NCBI RefSeq assembly: GCF_002916655.1 | Contig: NZ_PPSM01000025.1 | Coordinates: 62,001 to 126,000 of the forward strand | Direction: 5' to 3' | Source of the DNA: Novosphingobium sp. HII-3 | GTDB lineage: Bacteria > Pseudomonadota > Alphaproteobacteria > Sphingomonadales > Sphingomonadaceae | Length of the DNA: 64,000 nt | Shown here: in pieces, positions 29,575 through 39,203 of the stretch | Position numbering within the stretch: position 1 is the first letter of the stretch | Layout: every line of letters begins with the position of its first letter | The notes under the pieces: model-generated | Seen by the model: only the letters and a program-made list of their open reading frames with translations | Told to the model about the DNA's origin: nothing | Databases searched by the model: none | Translations under genes and position numbers: made by a program

Positions 29575-31026
29575 ATGGCCTACACCGACTTCCTGAAGCA
29601 GCAGTGCTACATCAACGGCGAGTGGGTCGATGCGGACGCCGGCGCGACCATCGAAGTGACCGATCCGGGAACGGGCGTGGTGCTGGGCACCGTTCCGAAG
29701 ATGGGCGCTGACGAAACCGCTCGGGCGATAGACGCTGCCGAGGCTGCTCTCCCGGGATGGCGCGCGAAGACGGCGGGTGAGCGCTCGAAACTGATGCGCA
29801 AGCTTTACGAACTTATGATGGCGCATCAGGACGATCTGGGCGAACTCCTCAGCCGGGAGCAGGGCAAGCCCCTTGCCGAAGGGCGCGGCGAGATCGCCTA
29901 TGGCGCAAGCTTCATCGAGTGGTTCGCCGAAGAAGGAAAGCGCGCTTACGGAGACGTGATCCCGGGCCACGCCGCCGACCGCCGCATCGTCGTCATCAAG
30001 CAGGGCGTCGGCGTGGTTGCCGCGATCACGCCCTGGAACTTCCCCAATGCGATGATCACCCGCAAGCTCGGTCCGGCGTTGGCGGCGGGCTGCACCATCG
30101 TCATCAAGCCGGCTTCGGCCACGCCCTATTCGGCGCTCGCCATCGCCCGGCTGTGCGAGATGGCCGGCATCCCCAAGGGCGTGGTCAACGTCGTCACCGG
30201 CAGCGCGGGGCAGATCGGCTCGACTCTCACCGCCAGCCCCAAGGTGGCCAAGCTCACCTTCACCGGCTCCACCGAGATCGGCCGCGACCTGCTGCGCGAA
30301 TGCGCCGAGACGATCAAGAAGTGCTCCATGGAGCTGGGCGGCAACGCGCCGTTCCTCGTCTTTGACGATGCAGACGTGGACGCGGCGATCGAAGGCGCGA
30401 TGATCTCGAAGTTCCGCAACGGCGGCCAGACCTGCGTGTGCACTAACCGCTTCTACGTGCAGGACGGCGTCTACGACGAGTTCGTGGAGAAGCTGGCCGC
30501 GCGCGTGAACACGATGAAGGTCGGCTATGGCCTCGATGACGGCACCGAAGTCGGCCCGCTGATCGATGTGAAGGCGGTGGAGAAGGTGGAGGAGCACCTG
30601 AAGGACGCGGTCGACGGCGGCGCAAGGGTGCTTGCCGGCGGCCAGCGCAACGAGCGCGGCGGCAGCTTCTTCAACCCGACCGTCGTCGCCGGCGTAAAGC
30701 CCGACATGAAGCTCGCGCGCGAGGAGACCTTCGGGCCGCTGGCCGGCGTCATCCGCTTCACCGACGAGGCCGATGCCATCCGCATGGCCAACGACACGGA
30801 GTTCGGCCTCGCCAGCTATTTCTACGCCCGCGATCTCTCGCGCGTGTGGCGTGTCGCAGAGGCGCTGGAGGCGGGTATGGTCGGCATCAACACCGGCCTC
30901 ATCTCGACCGAGGTGGCGCCCTTCGGCGGCGTGAAGCAGTCGGGCCTTGGCCGCGAAGGCTCGCATTACGGCCTCGATGACTACATGGAAGTGAAGTACC
31001 TCTGCATGGGCATCACGCCCGCCTGA
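29575..31026 (+). CDS. gabD: NAD(P)-dependent succinate-semialdehyde dehydrogenase
   Basis: Aldehyde dehydrogenase superfamily, 483 residues, oxidising succinate semialdehyde to succinate. Starting at MAYTDFLKQQCYINGEWVDA avoids 53 nonhomologous upstream codons. Seen: WNFPNAMITRKLGPALAAGC near residue 150, FTGSTEIGRDLL, catalytic Glu in MELGGNAPFLVFDDAD near 256, and catalytic Cys in NGGQTCVCTNRFYVQDGVYD near 290. These match GabD rather than a general ALDH, especially the CVCTNR context. No gabT or aminotransferase is adjacent, so it may serve another semialdehyde-yielding pathway. It diverges from the DUF2889 gene across a 266-base gap with no clear site. Confidence 0.92.
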   Translation: MAYTDFLKQQCYINGEWVDADAGATIEVTDPGTGVVLGTVPKMGADETARAIDAAEAALPGWRAKTAGERSKLMRKLYELMMAHQDDLGELLSREQGKPLAEGRGEIAYGASFIEWFAEEGKRAYGDVIPGHAADRRIVVIKQGVGVVAAITPWNFPNAMITRKLGPALAAGCTIVIKPASATPYSALAIARLCEMAGIPKGVVNVVTGSAGQIGSTLTASPKVAKLTFTGSTEIGRDLLRECAETIKKCSMELGGNAPFLVFDDADVDAAIEGAMISKFRNGGQTCVCTNRFYVQDGVYDEFVEKLAARVNTMKVGYGLDDGTEVGPLIDVKAVEKVEEHLKDAVDGGARVLAGGQRNERGGSFFNPTVVAGVKPDMKLAREETFGPLAGVIRFTDEADAIRMANDTEFGLASYFYARDLSRVWRVAEALEAGMVGINTGLISTEVAPFGGVKQSGLGREGSHYGLDDYMEVKYLCMGITPA

Positions 31027-31049
31027 CGCCACGACTGGCGCTTGCAGCT

Positions 31050-31079
31050 CCTCCCCGGCCCCCTACGCGGCCGGGGAGG
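31050..31079. terminator. strong inverted repeat between convergent gabD and pepF
   Basis: Perfect 11-base arms CCTCCCCGGCC / GGCCGGGGAGG around an 8-base loop, between convergent stops at 31026 and 31087. There is no T-run on either side, so it may act as an RNA 3' stabiliser as much as a terminator. Confidence 0.6.
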
Positions 31080-31086
31080 CTGCCGA

Positions 31087-32958
31087 TCAGGCCAGCAGGC
31101 CCTCGATCTCGTCGATGGTCTTCTTGAAGTCGGCCACCAGCTGACGATAGGGATCGGGCGAGGTCATATCGAGCCCCGACTTCCTGAGGATGTCCACCGG
31201 GTCTGCCGATCCCCCTGCGCGCAGCACATCGAGATAGCGCTCCCGCTGGGCCTTCCCGCCGTTGAGGATGGAGTGCCCGAACCAGGTGCCCGCCGAGATC
31301 GACGTGGCGTACTGGTAGACGTAGAACGTGCTGTAGAAGTGCGGAATGTAAGCCCACTCGATCGCATAAGGCTCATCGATCACGAAGTCCGGACCGTGAT
31401 AGCGCTTCAGCAGGTCCAGGTAGACGCGCGTCAGGCTCTCTCCGGAAAGCCCCTCGCCCGCTTCCGCCATCTCGTGCATCTTCAGCTCGAACTCGGCGAA
31501 CATGGCCTGCCGGAAGAACGTGCCGCGCATGTTTTCCAGACGCATGCCGAGGTAATAGATCTTCTCTTCCTTCGTTCTGGCCTGCTTGAGCATGTACTCG
31601 GTGAGGAGCACCTCGTTGCAGGTCGAAGCGACTTCGGCGGTGAAGATCGGGTAGCCGGCGAGGTCGTAAGGCTGCGACGACGAGGCCAGCAGGGAATGCA
31701 TGGCGTGGCCCCATTCGTGCGCGTAAGTCGAAAGACCCTCGTAGTTCTCGCCAAGGTTCAGCAGAAGGTAGGGGTGCACATCGTAGGCCGAGCCGCTCAT
31801 GTAAGCGCCGGGCCGTTTCCCGGGGCGCGGGAACGGATCCATCCACCGGCCCGCCGTGGCCGTGCTGAGGCGCTTGACGTAGTCCGGGCCGAGCGGCTCG
31901 ACGGCCTTCAGGGTGATGTTGCGCATGTCCTGCAGGGTGAACTTGCGATCCAGGCTGACCAGCGGCGGGTAAATGTCGTAGTAGTGGATGTCCGGCAGGT
32001 TCAGCATCCGGCGGCGAAGCTGGAACGAGCGGTGAAGCTGCGGCAGGCCCGCGTTCGTTTCCGCCACCAGCGTACGATACACGCTTTCCGGCACCGCGCG
32101 CGGGGACAGCGCCATGTCGAGGCTGCTCTTGTAATTGCGCGCTCGCGCCTCGAACACGTCGCCTTTCAGCTTTGCCGCCATGGCCGCGCCCAAAGAGTTT
32201 TCGAACTTGCCCATCTGGCCGTAGAAGGCATCGAACACCTTCTTGCGGTCCTCCCGGTTGGGCGCATCGCGCGTCAGCGTGTAACCCTGCGCGTTCAGGA
32301 CCTGCTTGCGCCCGTCGGACAGTGTCACCTCCGGCCAGGGAATGTCGGAGGCAAAAAGCTGCTCGCGGATCGTCTCGGGGCCGGAGAGCGGCGAGGATGC
32401 GGCGGCAAGCAGCGCCTCGCCCTTGGCATCCAGCGTATGCTCGGCCTCGCGCAGCGTCTGGCGCAGCGAGTAGGCGAAGCGAGTCGCGAGTGTCTGATCG
32501 GCGGCGATGTAGCTCTCCACCGTTTCCCGGCCGAGCTTCAGCGTTTCCGGCGCGATCCACGCGGTGGCCTGCCCGAACGCGGCGTAGAGATCGCGGACTT
32601 GCGCCGTCCGCTCCTGGTTGGCGGAGATCCGCACGTCCTCGTCCGCGCGGAGCGACGCGTAGACCGCCACGCGCGCGAAGTTGCGGGAGACATCGGAGAT
32701 GTCGGACAGCGCTTTCGCCATGCTCGCGGCGCTGCTTCCGAAGCTGTCCCTGTAGGCCGCCAGACGGGGCAGTGCGGCCACGGTGGCCTTGCGCGCGGCC
32801 TCCCACGCTTCGGGATTCGGATAGAGGTCGGTCAGATCCCACTGCGCCGAGCCTGACGGCGCGGCATGGGCACTTCCCGACAGCAGAGACGGCAGCCCCG
32901 AGGCGAGAGGGAGGGCTGCGGCGAGGGCGATGGCGCCCCGACGGTCGGTTTCAATCAT
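31087..32958 (-). CDS. pepF: exported oligoendopeptidase F (M3B metallopeptidase)
   Basis: Zinc endopeptidase cleaving oligopeptides, 623 residues from MIETDRRG. The zinc motif HEWGHAMHS lies near residue 405, with the downstream ligand Glu in AEVASTCNEVLL; the last third matches the PepF family (TYVDLL-like and FYVYQYATSISAG segments). Unlike the cytoplasmic PepF of Lactococcus, this one has an N-terminal signal: DRRGAIALAAALPLASG with a cleavage-type AHA-AP end. The paired arginines suggest Tat export with its cofactor already bound, presumably to the periplasm. It stands alone, 173 bases after metK. Confidence 0.92.
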   Translation of the reverse strand: MIETDRRGAIALAAALPLASGLPSLLSGSAHAAPSGSAQWDLTDLYPNPEAWEAARKATVAALPRLAAYRDSFGSSAASMAKALSDISDVSRNFARVAVYASLRADEDVRISANQERTAQVRDLYAAFGQATAWIAPETLKLGRETVESYIAADQTLATRFAYSLRQTLREAEHTLDAKGEALLAAASSPLSGPETIREQLFASDIPWPEVTLSDGRKQVLNAQGYTLTRDAPNREDRKKVFDAFYGQMGKFENSLGAAMAAKLKGDVFEARARNYKSSLDMALSPRAVPESVYRTLVAETNAGLPQLHRSFQLRRRMLNLPDIHYYDIYPPLVSLDRKFTLQDMRNITLKAVEPLGPDYVKRLSTATAGRWMDPFPRPGKRPGAYMSGSAYDVHPYLLLNLGENYEGLSTYAHEWGHAMHSLLASSSQPYDLAGYPIFTAEVASTCNEVLLTEYMLKQARTKEEKIYYLGMRLENMRGTFFRQAMFAEFELKMHEMAEAGEGLSGESLTRVYLDLLKRYHGPDFVIDEPYAIEWAYIPHFYSTFYVYQYATSISAGTWFGHSILNGGKAQRERYLDVLRAGGSADPVDILRKSGLDMTSPDPYRQLVADFKKTIDEIEGLLA

Positions 32959-33055
32959 CAATGTGTCCCTTGCTCCCCGCGCGTACGACATCACGCAGGT
33001 GATGCCCGATAGCTACCCGGTGAGCACGGGGTTGCAAGAGTCGGGCGCAAGGAAC

Positions 33056-33081
33056 GCCGACGCCGATCGAGCGGCGTCGGC
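33056..33081 (-). terminator. hairpin after metK
   Basis: Perfect 10-base arms GCCGACGCCG / CGGCGTCGGC around ATCGAG, 50 bases beyond the metK stop. There is no good T-run on the leftward strand. It is the only structure I can support in the metK-pepF gap. Confidence 0.5.
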
Positions 33082-33131
33082 ACTTCGTCGAGCCGGGAGG
33101 CGGGCCGCCCGGCTATTCGATCAGCGTCGGC

Positions 33132-34346
33132 TCAGGACAGTGCCGCCTTTAGCGCGTCCACCAGATCGGTGCGTTCCCAGGGGAAGAGATCGCCTTCCGG
33201 CTTGCGGCCGAAGTGCCCGTACGCAGCGGTCGGACCATAGATCGGTTTGTTGAGGCCAAGGCCGACGCGGATGCCGCGGGGGGTGAGGCCGCCCAGCTTC
33301 TCGTCGGCAACCTTGGCGATCGCATGCTCCAGCGCGGCGTCATCGGCGGTGCCAGTGCCATGCGTGTCGACATAGAGCGACAGCGGCTCCGAGACGCCGA
33401 TGGCGTAGGAAACCTGGATCGTGCAGCGCTTCGCCAGACCGGCCGCGACGACGTTCTTGGCCAGATAGCGCGTCACGTAAGCGGCCGAACGGTCCACCTT
33501 CGTCGGGTCCTTGCCAGAGAACGCGCCGCCGCCGTGCGGGGAAGCACCGCCGTACGTGTCGACGATGATCTTGCGGCCTGTCAGGCCGGCGTCGCCGTCG
33601 GGGCCGCCGATCTCGAACGAGCCGGTCGGGTTGATGTGAAACACCGTGTCGGCGGTGATGAAGCCTTCCGGCAGCACTTCGCCTACGACCTTCTTTACGT
33701 AAGCCTTGAGTTCGGCTTCCTTCTCGCCCTTGTCATAGCCGGGCGCGTGCTGCGTGGAGACGACCACCGCCGTCGCGGCAACCGGCACGCCGTTCTCGAA
33801 GCGCAGCGTGACCTGGCTCTTGGCATCCGGTTCAAGGAATGGTGCCACGCCCGAGTGACGGTCCTGCGCAAGGCGATGCAGGATCTTGTGGCTGTAATCG
33901 AGCGTCGCAGGCATCAAATCCGGCGTTTCATCGCAGGCGAAGCCGAACATGATGCCCTGGTCGCCCGCACCCTCGTCCTTGTTGCCGGCGCTGTCCACGC
34001 CCTGCGCGATGTGCGCGGACTGGCCGTGCAGGCGGTTGATGAACTCGAGCTTGTCGTGGTGGAAGCCGTCCTGCGCGTAGCCGATGTCCTTCACGACCTT
34101 GCGAACGGTGTCCTCGATCTCCTTGAGCGCGCCGGGCGCCCACTGCTCGTTCTCGTACACGCCTTTGCAGCGAATCTCACCGGCGAGAACCACCAGTTGA
34201 GTGGTCGTCAGCGTTTCACAGGCCACGCGCGCTTCGGGATCCTTGGACAGGAACAGGTCCACGATCGCGTCCGAAATCTGATCGGAAACCTTGTCGGGGT
34301 GGCCTTCGGAAACGCTCTCGGACGTGAAGACGTAGTTGCTGCGCAT
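33132..34346 (-). CDS. metK: S-adenosylmethionine synthetase
   Basis: Makes S-adenosylmethionine from methionine and ATP. The 404-residue protein shows all three domains: [21 protein letters not shown] at the N-terminus, the ATP-binding [12 protein letters not shown] near residue 120, and [19 protein letters not shown] near residue 267, the P-loop-like signature. It belongs to the long alphaproteobacterial form. The ATG is 15 bases from a perfect palindrome (ATAAAG-N4-CTTTAT) in the short gap behind lnt, consistent with repression by an ArsR-type SAH/SAM-responsive regulator. It follows lnt by 42 bases. Confidence 0.97.
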   Translation of the reverse strand: MRSNYVFTSESVSEGHPDKVSDQISDAIVDLFLSKDPEARVACETLTTTQLVVLAGEIRCKGVYENEQWAPGALKEIEDTVRKVVKDIGYAQDGFHHDKLEFINRLHGQSAHIAQGVDSAGNKDEGAGDQGIMFGFACDETPDLMPATLDYSHKILHRLAQDRHSGVAPFLEPDAKSQVTLRFENGVPVAATAVVVSTQHAPGYDKGEKEAELKAYVKKVVGEVLPEGFITADTVFHINPTGSFEIGGPDGDAGLTGRKIIVDTYGGASPHGGGAFSGKDPTKVDRSAAYVTRYLAKNVVAAGLAKRCTIQVSYAIGVSEPLSLYVDTHGTGTADDAALEHAIAKVADEKLGGLTPRGIRVGLGLNKPIYGPTAAYGHFGRKPEGDLFPWERTDLVDALKAALS

Positions 34347-34361
34347 GTCGGTCCTTGGGAT

Positions 34362-34377
34362 ATAAAGAAATCTTTAT
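34362..34377. promoter_or_regulatory. candidate SahR-like operator upstream of metK
   Basis: ATAAAGAAATCTTTAT is a perfect palindrome of 6-base arms with a 4-base spacer, in a strikingly A+T-rich patch before metK. Its form resembles operators described for ArsR-family SahR regulators of methionine-cycle genes; the assignment is from memory and position. Confidence 0.5.
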
Positions 34378-34388
34378 GTGGGCCCGGT

Positions 34389-36047
34389 CTACCGCTGACG
34401 GCGGTCGAGTGCAACCATGCAAACGGCTAGTGCCGCGAGCACTGTGGCCAGCAGAAGCGGCAAGGCGTTGCCGTAACGGGCAAAAAGGGTGGGTCGATGC
34501 GCCTGCGGTATGAGTCCGTCGAGGCGCCCCACCTGATGGCGCGGAACGAACGCGCGCACGATCCCGTCCGCGTCGATGACGGCGCTGATACCGGTAGTCG
34601 TGGATCGCAGGACAGGGATTCCCTCCTCCACCGCGCGAAGTCGGGCCTGTGCGAGATGCTGCGGAGGTCCCCAGGCACCGAACCAGCCATCGTTGGACGG
34701 GTTGAACAGGTAATCGGGCCGGTTCGCCGGATCGATCACGCCACCACTGAAGATGATCTCGTAGCAGATCTGCACGCCCACCTTACCATAGGCGCCGAAG
34801 TCGATCGTTCGCGGGCCAGGCCCGGGCTCGAAGTCGAGTTGCCCGGCCACCAGCCGACTGAGACCGAGCGGCTCCAGAAGCGAGCGCATCGGCAGATATT
34901 CGCCGTAGGGAACCAGGTGCGCCTTGGAATACCCTGCCACGATCGCGCCGCTGCCATCGATCGCCGTCACCGAATTGCGGGCAGCCTGTTCGCCGCCGTC
35001 CTTGATGACCAGATCCACAGCGCCCGTCAGCAGCAGGCCGTAAGGGCCAACCACCTGTCCAAGACGTCGACGCGCGATTACGGGATCACCCGCATAAGTA
35101 TAAATTCGATAGAGGTACTCCGGATAGCCGTCACGCAAGAAGTCGCCCAATCCTGATTCCGGCCACAGGACCACGCGTCGGTCTCCGGGCGAGCGAGGTA
35201 GCGACTGCGCGGCAAGGCGCCGGAAATTGCTTTCGAAGCTGCGCGGATCGTCGATGAACTCCTGCCGGATATCGGGCTGCACCAGCGTATAGCGGATGGC
35301 GCCCATACGTTCGCCAGGGGCAGCGGCCTGCATGGCGAGGGAAAGGCCTGCGGCGAGGGCGGCCACGCCGAGGACACCGGCGATCCGGACGGCCATTCCC
35401 CGGCCCGCCACCGCCCGGGCGATCACGCCGGGCAGTCCGGCGAGGAGCACCAACACGCCGGACAGTCCGTATGTGCCAATCCAGGGGGTAAGCCATGCAA
35501 GCCCCTGGCTCTCGTACCCGCCCAGCAGGGCCACGCCCAGCGGATTCCAGGCGAAACCGGTGAACAGCCACCCGCGCGTCCATTCCGTCACGATCCACGC
35601 CGCTCCGAGGGCCAGCACCGTGCGCGTCATCGCCGACGCTCCCGGCGCGGCACCAGGCCGGGCGAGGAGGCGCGCCGCGAGGGCCGCGAAGCCCGGGAAC
35701 ACCGCGAGATAGAGCGCGAGCAGCACCACCGCTATCATGCCCAGCCAATGAGGCATCTGCGCCTGATAGGTGAAGGCCGTGGCGATCCAGTTGTTGCCGA
35801 GCGTGAAATACCCAAGCCCGAAGCACCAGCCGAGGGCAAAGACCTGCCGGCCTGTACTTGCGCGAACCAGAAGTTCGAGCAGCCAGGCCAAGGCGATTAG
35901 GGTAAGCGGCCACAGGGCGAGGGGCTGGAAGCCACAGGCCGCCATTGCGCCTGCCGCTACTGCCGCAAGCGCACGGGGCACGGGCCGCGGGGGCACGGCC
36001 AGGGATAGGGTTTGAAGAAAGGGCGAAGCGTACCGGTCGGACTGCAT
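34389..36047 (-). CDS. lnt: apolipoprotein N-acyltransferase
   Basis: Inner-membrane enzyme adding the third acyl chain to lipoproteins. An N-terminal hydrophobic bundle (residues about 30-225, six to seven segments) precedes a periplasmic nitrilase domain. The catalytic triad is visible as Glu in VLWPESGLGDFLR near residue 272, Lys in SKAHLVPYGEYLP near 341, and Cys in VQICYEIIFSG near 395; a final membrane helix ends the protein. At 552 residues it is a usual length. It follows the DUF4167 gene by 79 bases and precedes metK, on the same strand. Confidence 0.95.
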   Translation of the reverse strand: MQSDRYASPFLQTLSLAVPPRPVPRALAAVAAGAMAACGFQPLALWPLTLIALAWLLELLVRASTGRQVFALGWCFGLGYFTLGNNWIATAFTYQAQMPHWLGMIAVVLLALYLAVFPGFAALAARLLARPGAAPGASAMTRTVLALGAAWIVTEWTRGWLFTGFAWNPLGVALLGGYESQGLAWLTPWIGTYGLSGVLVLLAGLPGVIARAVAGRGMAVRIAGVLGVAALAAGLSLAMQAAAPGERMGAIRYTLVQPDIRQEFIDDPRSFESNFRRLAAQSLPRSPGDRRVVLWPESGLGDFLRDGYPEYLYRIYTYAGDPVIARRRLGQVVGPYGLLLTGAVDLVIKDGGEQAARNSVTAIDGSGAIVAGYSKAHLVPYGEYLPMRSLLEPLGLSRLVAGQLDFEPGPGPRTIDFGAYGKVGVQICYEIIFSGGVIDPANRPDYLFNPSNDGWFGAWGPPQHLAQARLRAVEEGIPVLRSTTTGISAVIDADGIVRAFVPRHQVGRLDGLIPQAHRPTLFARYGNALPLLLATVLAALAVCMVALDRRQR

Positions 36048-36126
36048 CGCGATTGGCTTTTAAGCCTGCTCCGGCGCGACGCAAGGGAACTGTACAGATC
36101 CCTCATGCCGCGCCGGGCAAAGATGG

Positions 36127-36987
36127 TCAGCCGTTGACGGCTTCCGGCGCTGCGGCATCGCCTTCAGCGGCGCTCTTGCGGGTGCGCCGACGACGGGGCT
36201 TCTCTTCGGCCACGGCTTCGCCTTCGCCATCCGCAGCGGGCGCAGGCTTCTCGGCGCGCTTGCGAGCGGGCTTCGCCGCGATGGCGGGGGGCAAGGTATC
36301 CGCATCGAAGCCGGAAAGTTCGCCCTGCTCCGCGGGAGCAGGCGCGTCGTGTCCCGGCGCCTCGTCCTCTGCCGCCTCATGGCGGGGGCCGCGCGGCTTG
36401 CGCTGCTTCAGGCCACGCGAAGCACGGTTGTCACGGACGAAGGGGTTTTCAGCCGGCTCGTAGGGGTTGCGCTCCGCTTCAGCAGACGAACCGGCCGCAG
36501 CCTCCTCGCCATTGCCGGCAGGTGCCGAGGGCTCGGCAGCGGTTTCGGCACCGCGCTGATCGTGGGTTCGCTGATCATGGCTTCGCTGATCGTGACCGCG
36601 CTGTTCGCGGTCCTGACGGGGGGCGCGCTGCTCGTTCTGAGCGGCCTGCCCTTCGCCATAGGGATCGTCATAGGAGCCATATTCCTCGCCGTAGTCGGCC
36701 TGGCGATGGTCGTCCCGGCGCGGTGCGTTCGGCTGGCGCGCCTCTTCCTGGCGCTGCCGCTGGTCGGCGATGACGCGGAAGTAGTGATCCGCGAACTGGA
36801 GGTAATACTCCTCCGTCACGCGGTCGCCGTTCAGATGGGCGTCATGCGCCAGCTTCCGGTATTTCTCGAGAAGCTGCGGTGCGTTGCCCCGTGCCCTGCT
36901 GTCGATCCGGTTGGTCTGCTGCCCGCCCTGCTGGCGGTTGTTGCCGCGGCCGCGCCGGCGGTTGTTACCACGATTGTTGTTATTCAA
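36127..36987 (-). CDS. DUF4167 domain protein, Asn/Arg-rich
   Basis: 286-residue protein, probably RNA- or ribosome-associated by composition. I start it at TTG 36987, giving MNNNNRGNNRRRGRGNNR, because family members begin with this Asn/Arg-rich run and a GAGGA lies ten bases upstream; the 25 preceding codons have no family match. The DUF4167 domain is DSRARGNAPQLLEKYRKLAHDA followed by EEYYLQFADHYFRVIAD (residues about 28-78). The remainder is low-complexity: His/Asp/Arg-rich in the middle, Lys/Ala/Pro-rich and strongly charged at the C-terminus. It precedes lnt and follows prmC. Confidence 0.85.
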   Translation of the reverse strand: MNNNNRGNNRRRGRGNNRQQGGQQTNRIDSRARGNAPQLLEKYRKLAHDAHLNGDRVTEEYYLQFADHYFRVIADQRQRQEEARQPNAPRRDDHRQADYGEEYGSYDDPYGEGQAAQNEQRAPRQDREQRGHDQRSHDQRTHDQRGAETAAEPSAPAGNGEEAAAGSSAEAERNPYEPAENPFVRDNRASRGLKQRKPRGPRHEAAEDEAPGHDAPAPAEQGELSGFDADTLPPAIAAKPARKRAEKPAPAADGEGEAVAEEKPRRRRTRKSAAEGDAAAPEAVNG

Positions 36988-37240
36988 GGGATGACTTTCC
37001 TCAAAACCCCGGGCTCGAAAGCCCTGACACACGCCGATCCCCATGAGGCCGGGCTGCCGCACGTCGTAAGATCCCGGCCGACCCCCCGGTCGCCGCGATT
37101 TTCCACATCTGCCCTGTCGGGACTTTCACGCCACGACCGCTTGCAAATGATGGAGGCGAACCGGGTATGGGAAATAATCGTCCATTCGGCCGGTTCGCCC
37201 TAATCATTAGGGGTTGCGGCATCGAATTCCAAGAGGAAAC

Positions 37241-38098
37241 TTACGCCGGTTGCACGTTTGTCATCGAAAATACGACGACCCGATCCCTTCCGCCCAGATC
37301 TCGCCTGACGTGCGCCTGCAAACCGTGCGCGCCTCCGATGGCGATGACGGCCTGAGCCTGCCGGTGGCCGATCTCCACGAGAGCGATGCCGCCGGGGGCC
37401 AGCAGCCCCGGCAGCTGCGGGACTAGCACCCTGTAATCGTCCAGCCCGTCTGCGCCGGAAAACAGCGCACCGTGGGGCTCGTAACTGCGCACCGAAGCGT
37501 CGAGCGCCGCGTCGTCCTCGACATAGGGCGGGTTGGCCAGCACCAGGTCGAAGCGACCGAGCGCCGCAGACCAGTCCGGCTGGTGCCAATCCGCCGCGAG
37601 CAGCCGCGCACGCCCCCCCACAGCAAGCGCAGCGGCGTTCGCGCGGGCTGTCGCCAGCGCCGCCGCGGAGCGATCGATGCCGATCCCTTCCGCCTGCGCG
37701 AGGTTGGCGAGGACGGCGAGAAGCAGCGCCCCGGAACCCACGCCACAATCGAGCACACGCCGAGCGTCGGGGCGCTCGGCCAGCGCCGTTTCCACCAGCA
37801 CTTCGGAGTCGCCACGCGGGATCAGGACTTCCGGGCCGACGCGAAACGGCAAGCCGAAGAACTCCTGAACACCCGTGATGTAGGCGACGGGTTCATGAAG
37901 GGCGCGCCGATCCACAAGCACCGCAAAGCCTTGCGGCTCGGGATCGCGCATGCGGCCAAGGAGCATCTGCGATCGTGTCACCCCAAGCGCATGCGCCATA
38001 AGCACTTCTGCATCGAGCCTTGCCGTGTCGCTGGTCGCCGACAGCCGCAGCGCCGCGCCCCGGATCGCTTCCGCGACCGTTGCAGCCGCCATCGTCAT
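37241..38098 (-). CDS. prmC: protein-(glutamine-N5) methyltransferase, release factor-specific
   Basis: Methylates the glutamine of the GGQ loop in release factors RF1 and RF2 with SAM. The 285-residue protein has the N-terminal helical RF-binding domain, the SAM-binding DCGVGSGALLLAVLANL near residue 116 and the diagnostic LANPPYVEDDAALD near residue 188. It lies 34 bases downstream of prfA, its substrate's gene, in the order hisS-prfA-prmC. That arrangement supports the assignment and suggests co-expression. Confidence 0.95.
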   Translation of the reverse strand: MTMAAATVAEAIRGAALRLSATSDTARLDAEVLMAHALGVTRSQMLLGRMRDPEPQGFAVLVDRRALHEPVAYITGVQEFFGLPFRVGPEVLIPRGDSEVLVETALAERPDARRVLDCGVGSGALLLAVLANLAQAEGIGIDRSAAALATARANAAALAVGGRARLLAADWHQPDWSAALGRFDLVLANPPYVEDDAALDASVRSYEPHGALFSGADGLDDYRVLVPQLPGLLAPGGIALVEIGHRQAQAVIAIGGAHGLQAHVRRDLGGRDRVVVFSMTNVQPA

Positions 38099-38132
38099 GC
38101 GAAGCGGAGATGCCGTGATGCCGCCGCCACCC

Positions 38133-39203
38133 TCAGGCGTCCATCGCCGCGAGCCGCTTCGCCTCGTCCTCGGCGATCAGCGCATCCACCAATTCGGCAA
38201 GCCCGGGACCCTCAAGGATTTCCGGCAGCCGATGCAGCGTCAGATTGATGCGGTGATCGGTCACCCGGCCTTGCGGGAAGTTGTACGTTCGAATCCGTTC
38301 CGAACGGTCGCCAGAGCCGACCATCGCCTTTCGGGCTTCGGCCTCGGCGCCTTGCGCCTCATCGCGCATCTTCTCGTACAGCCGGGCGCGCAGGACCTGC
38401 ATCGCCTTGGCCTTGTTCTTGTGCTGGCTGCGCTCGTCCTGGCAGGTGACGACGAGGCCGCTTGGCAGGTGCGTGATACGTACGGCGGAATCGGTGGTGT
38501 TGACGTGCTGCCCGCCCGCGCCCGATGCCCGGTAGATGTCGATCTTGAGGTCCTTGTCCTCGATCTGCACATCGACCTCGCTGGGCTCGGGAAGGACAGC
38601 CACCGTCGCCGCGGACGTATGGATGCGGCCGCCGCTCTCTGTCACAGGCACACGCTGCACGCGGTGGACGCCGCTTTCGAACTTCAGCTTGGCGAACACG
38701 CCCGAACCCGTGACATTGGCCACGACCTCCTTGAACCCGCCGACATCGCTGGCGTTCGCACTGACCATCTCGACGCGCCAGCCCTGCTCGGCCGCGTAGC
38801 GTTCGTACATGCGGTAAAGGTCGGCGGCGAACAGGGCTGCCTCGTCACCGCCGGTCCCGGCGCGGATCTCCAGCATCGCCGGACGGACGTCGGCCGTGTC
38901 CCGGGGCAGCATGGCGATGGCAAGCCGCCGTTCGGCCTCGGGCAGTTCGGCCTTCAGCCGCGCGGCCTCTTCCGCCGCCAGGGCCCGCATCTCCGGATCG
39001 GGATCTTCCAGCGCTTGAAGCGATTCCAGTTCCCCCCGCATGGCCGTGACATCGGCGGCCACCTTCGCGACGGGCTCCAGTTCCGCGTAGTCCCGGCTGG
39101 CCGCGACGAAGGCGTCGCCCTCCAGCGTTCCCGACGCCAGTCGCGCTTCCAGTTCCGCGAACCGCGCCGCGATCTGCGCCAGGCGGGCGTCGGATACGCT
39201 CAC
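38133..39203 (-). CDS. prfA: peptide chain release factor 1
   Basis: Recognises UAA and UAG and triggers peptide release. The 356-residue protein shows the RF1 codon-recognition tripeptide PVT ([12 protein letters not shown]) and the universal [20 protein letters not shown], whose GGQ enters the peptidyl-transferase centre and is the PrmC target. The N-terminal coiled-coil domain spans roughly residues 1-100. The first four bases overlap the hisS stop (ATGA), indicating translational coupling, and prmC follows 34 bases later. Confidence 0.97.
   Translation of the reverse strand: MSVSDARLAQIAARFAELEARLASGTLEGDAFVAASRDYAELEPVAKVAADVTAMRGELESLQALEDPDPEMRALAAEEAARLKAELPEAERRLAIAMLPRDTADVRPAMLEIRAGTGGDEAALFAADLYRMYERYAAEQGWRVEMVSANASDVGGFKEVVANVTGSGVFAKLKFESGVHRVQRVPVTESGGRIHTSAATVAVLPEPSEVDVQIEDKDLKIDIYRASGAGGQHVNTTDSAVRITHLPSGLVVTCQDERSQHKNKAKAMQVLRARLYEKMRDEAQGAEAEARKAMVGSGDRSERIRTYNFPQGRVTDHRINLTLHRLPEILEGPGLAELVDALIAEDEAKRLAAMDA

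Noticed and set aside
31042..32856. 604-codon plus-strand frame opposite pepF
   Set aside because: Shadow frame; the minus strand has the HEWGH zinc motif and a signal peptide.
34347..34388. SAM or SAH riboswitch before metK
   Set aside because: The gap to lnt is only 42 bases and contains a DNA palindrome but no room for a SAM-type aptamer.
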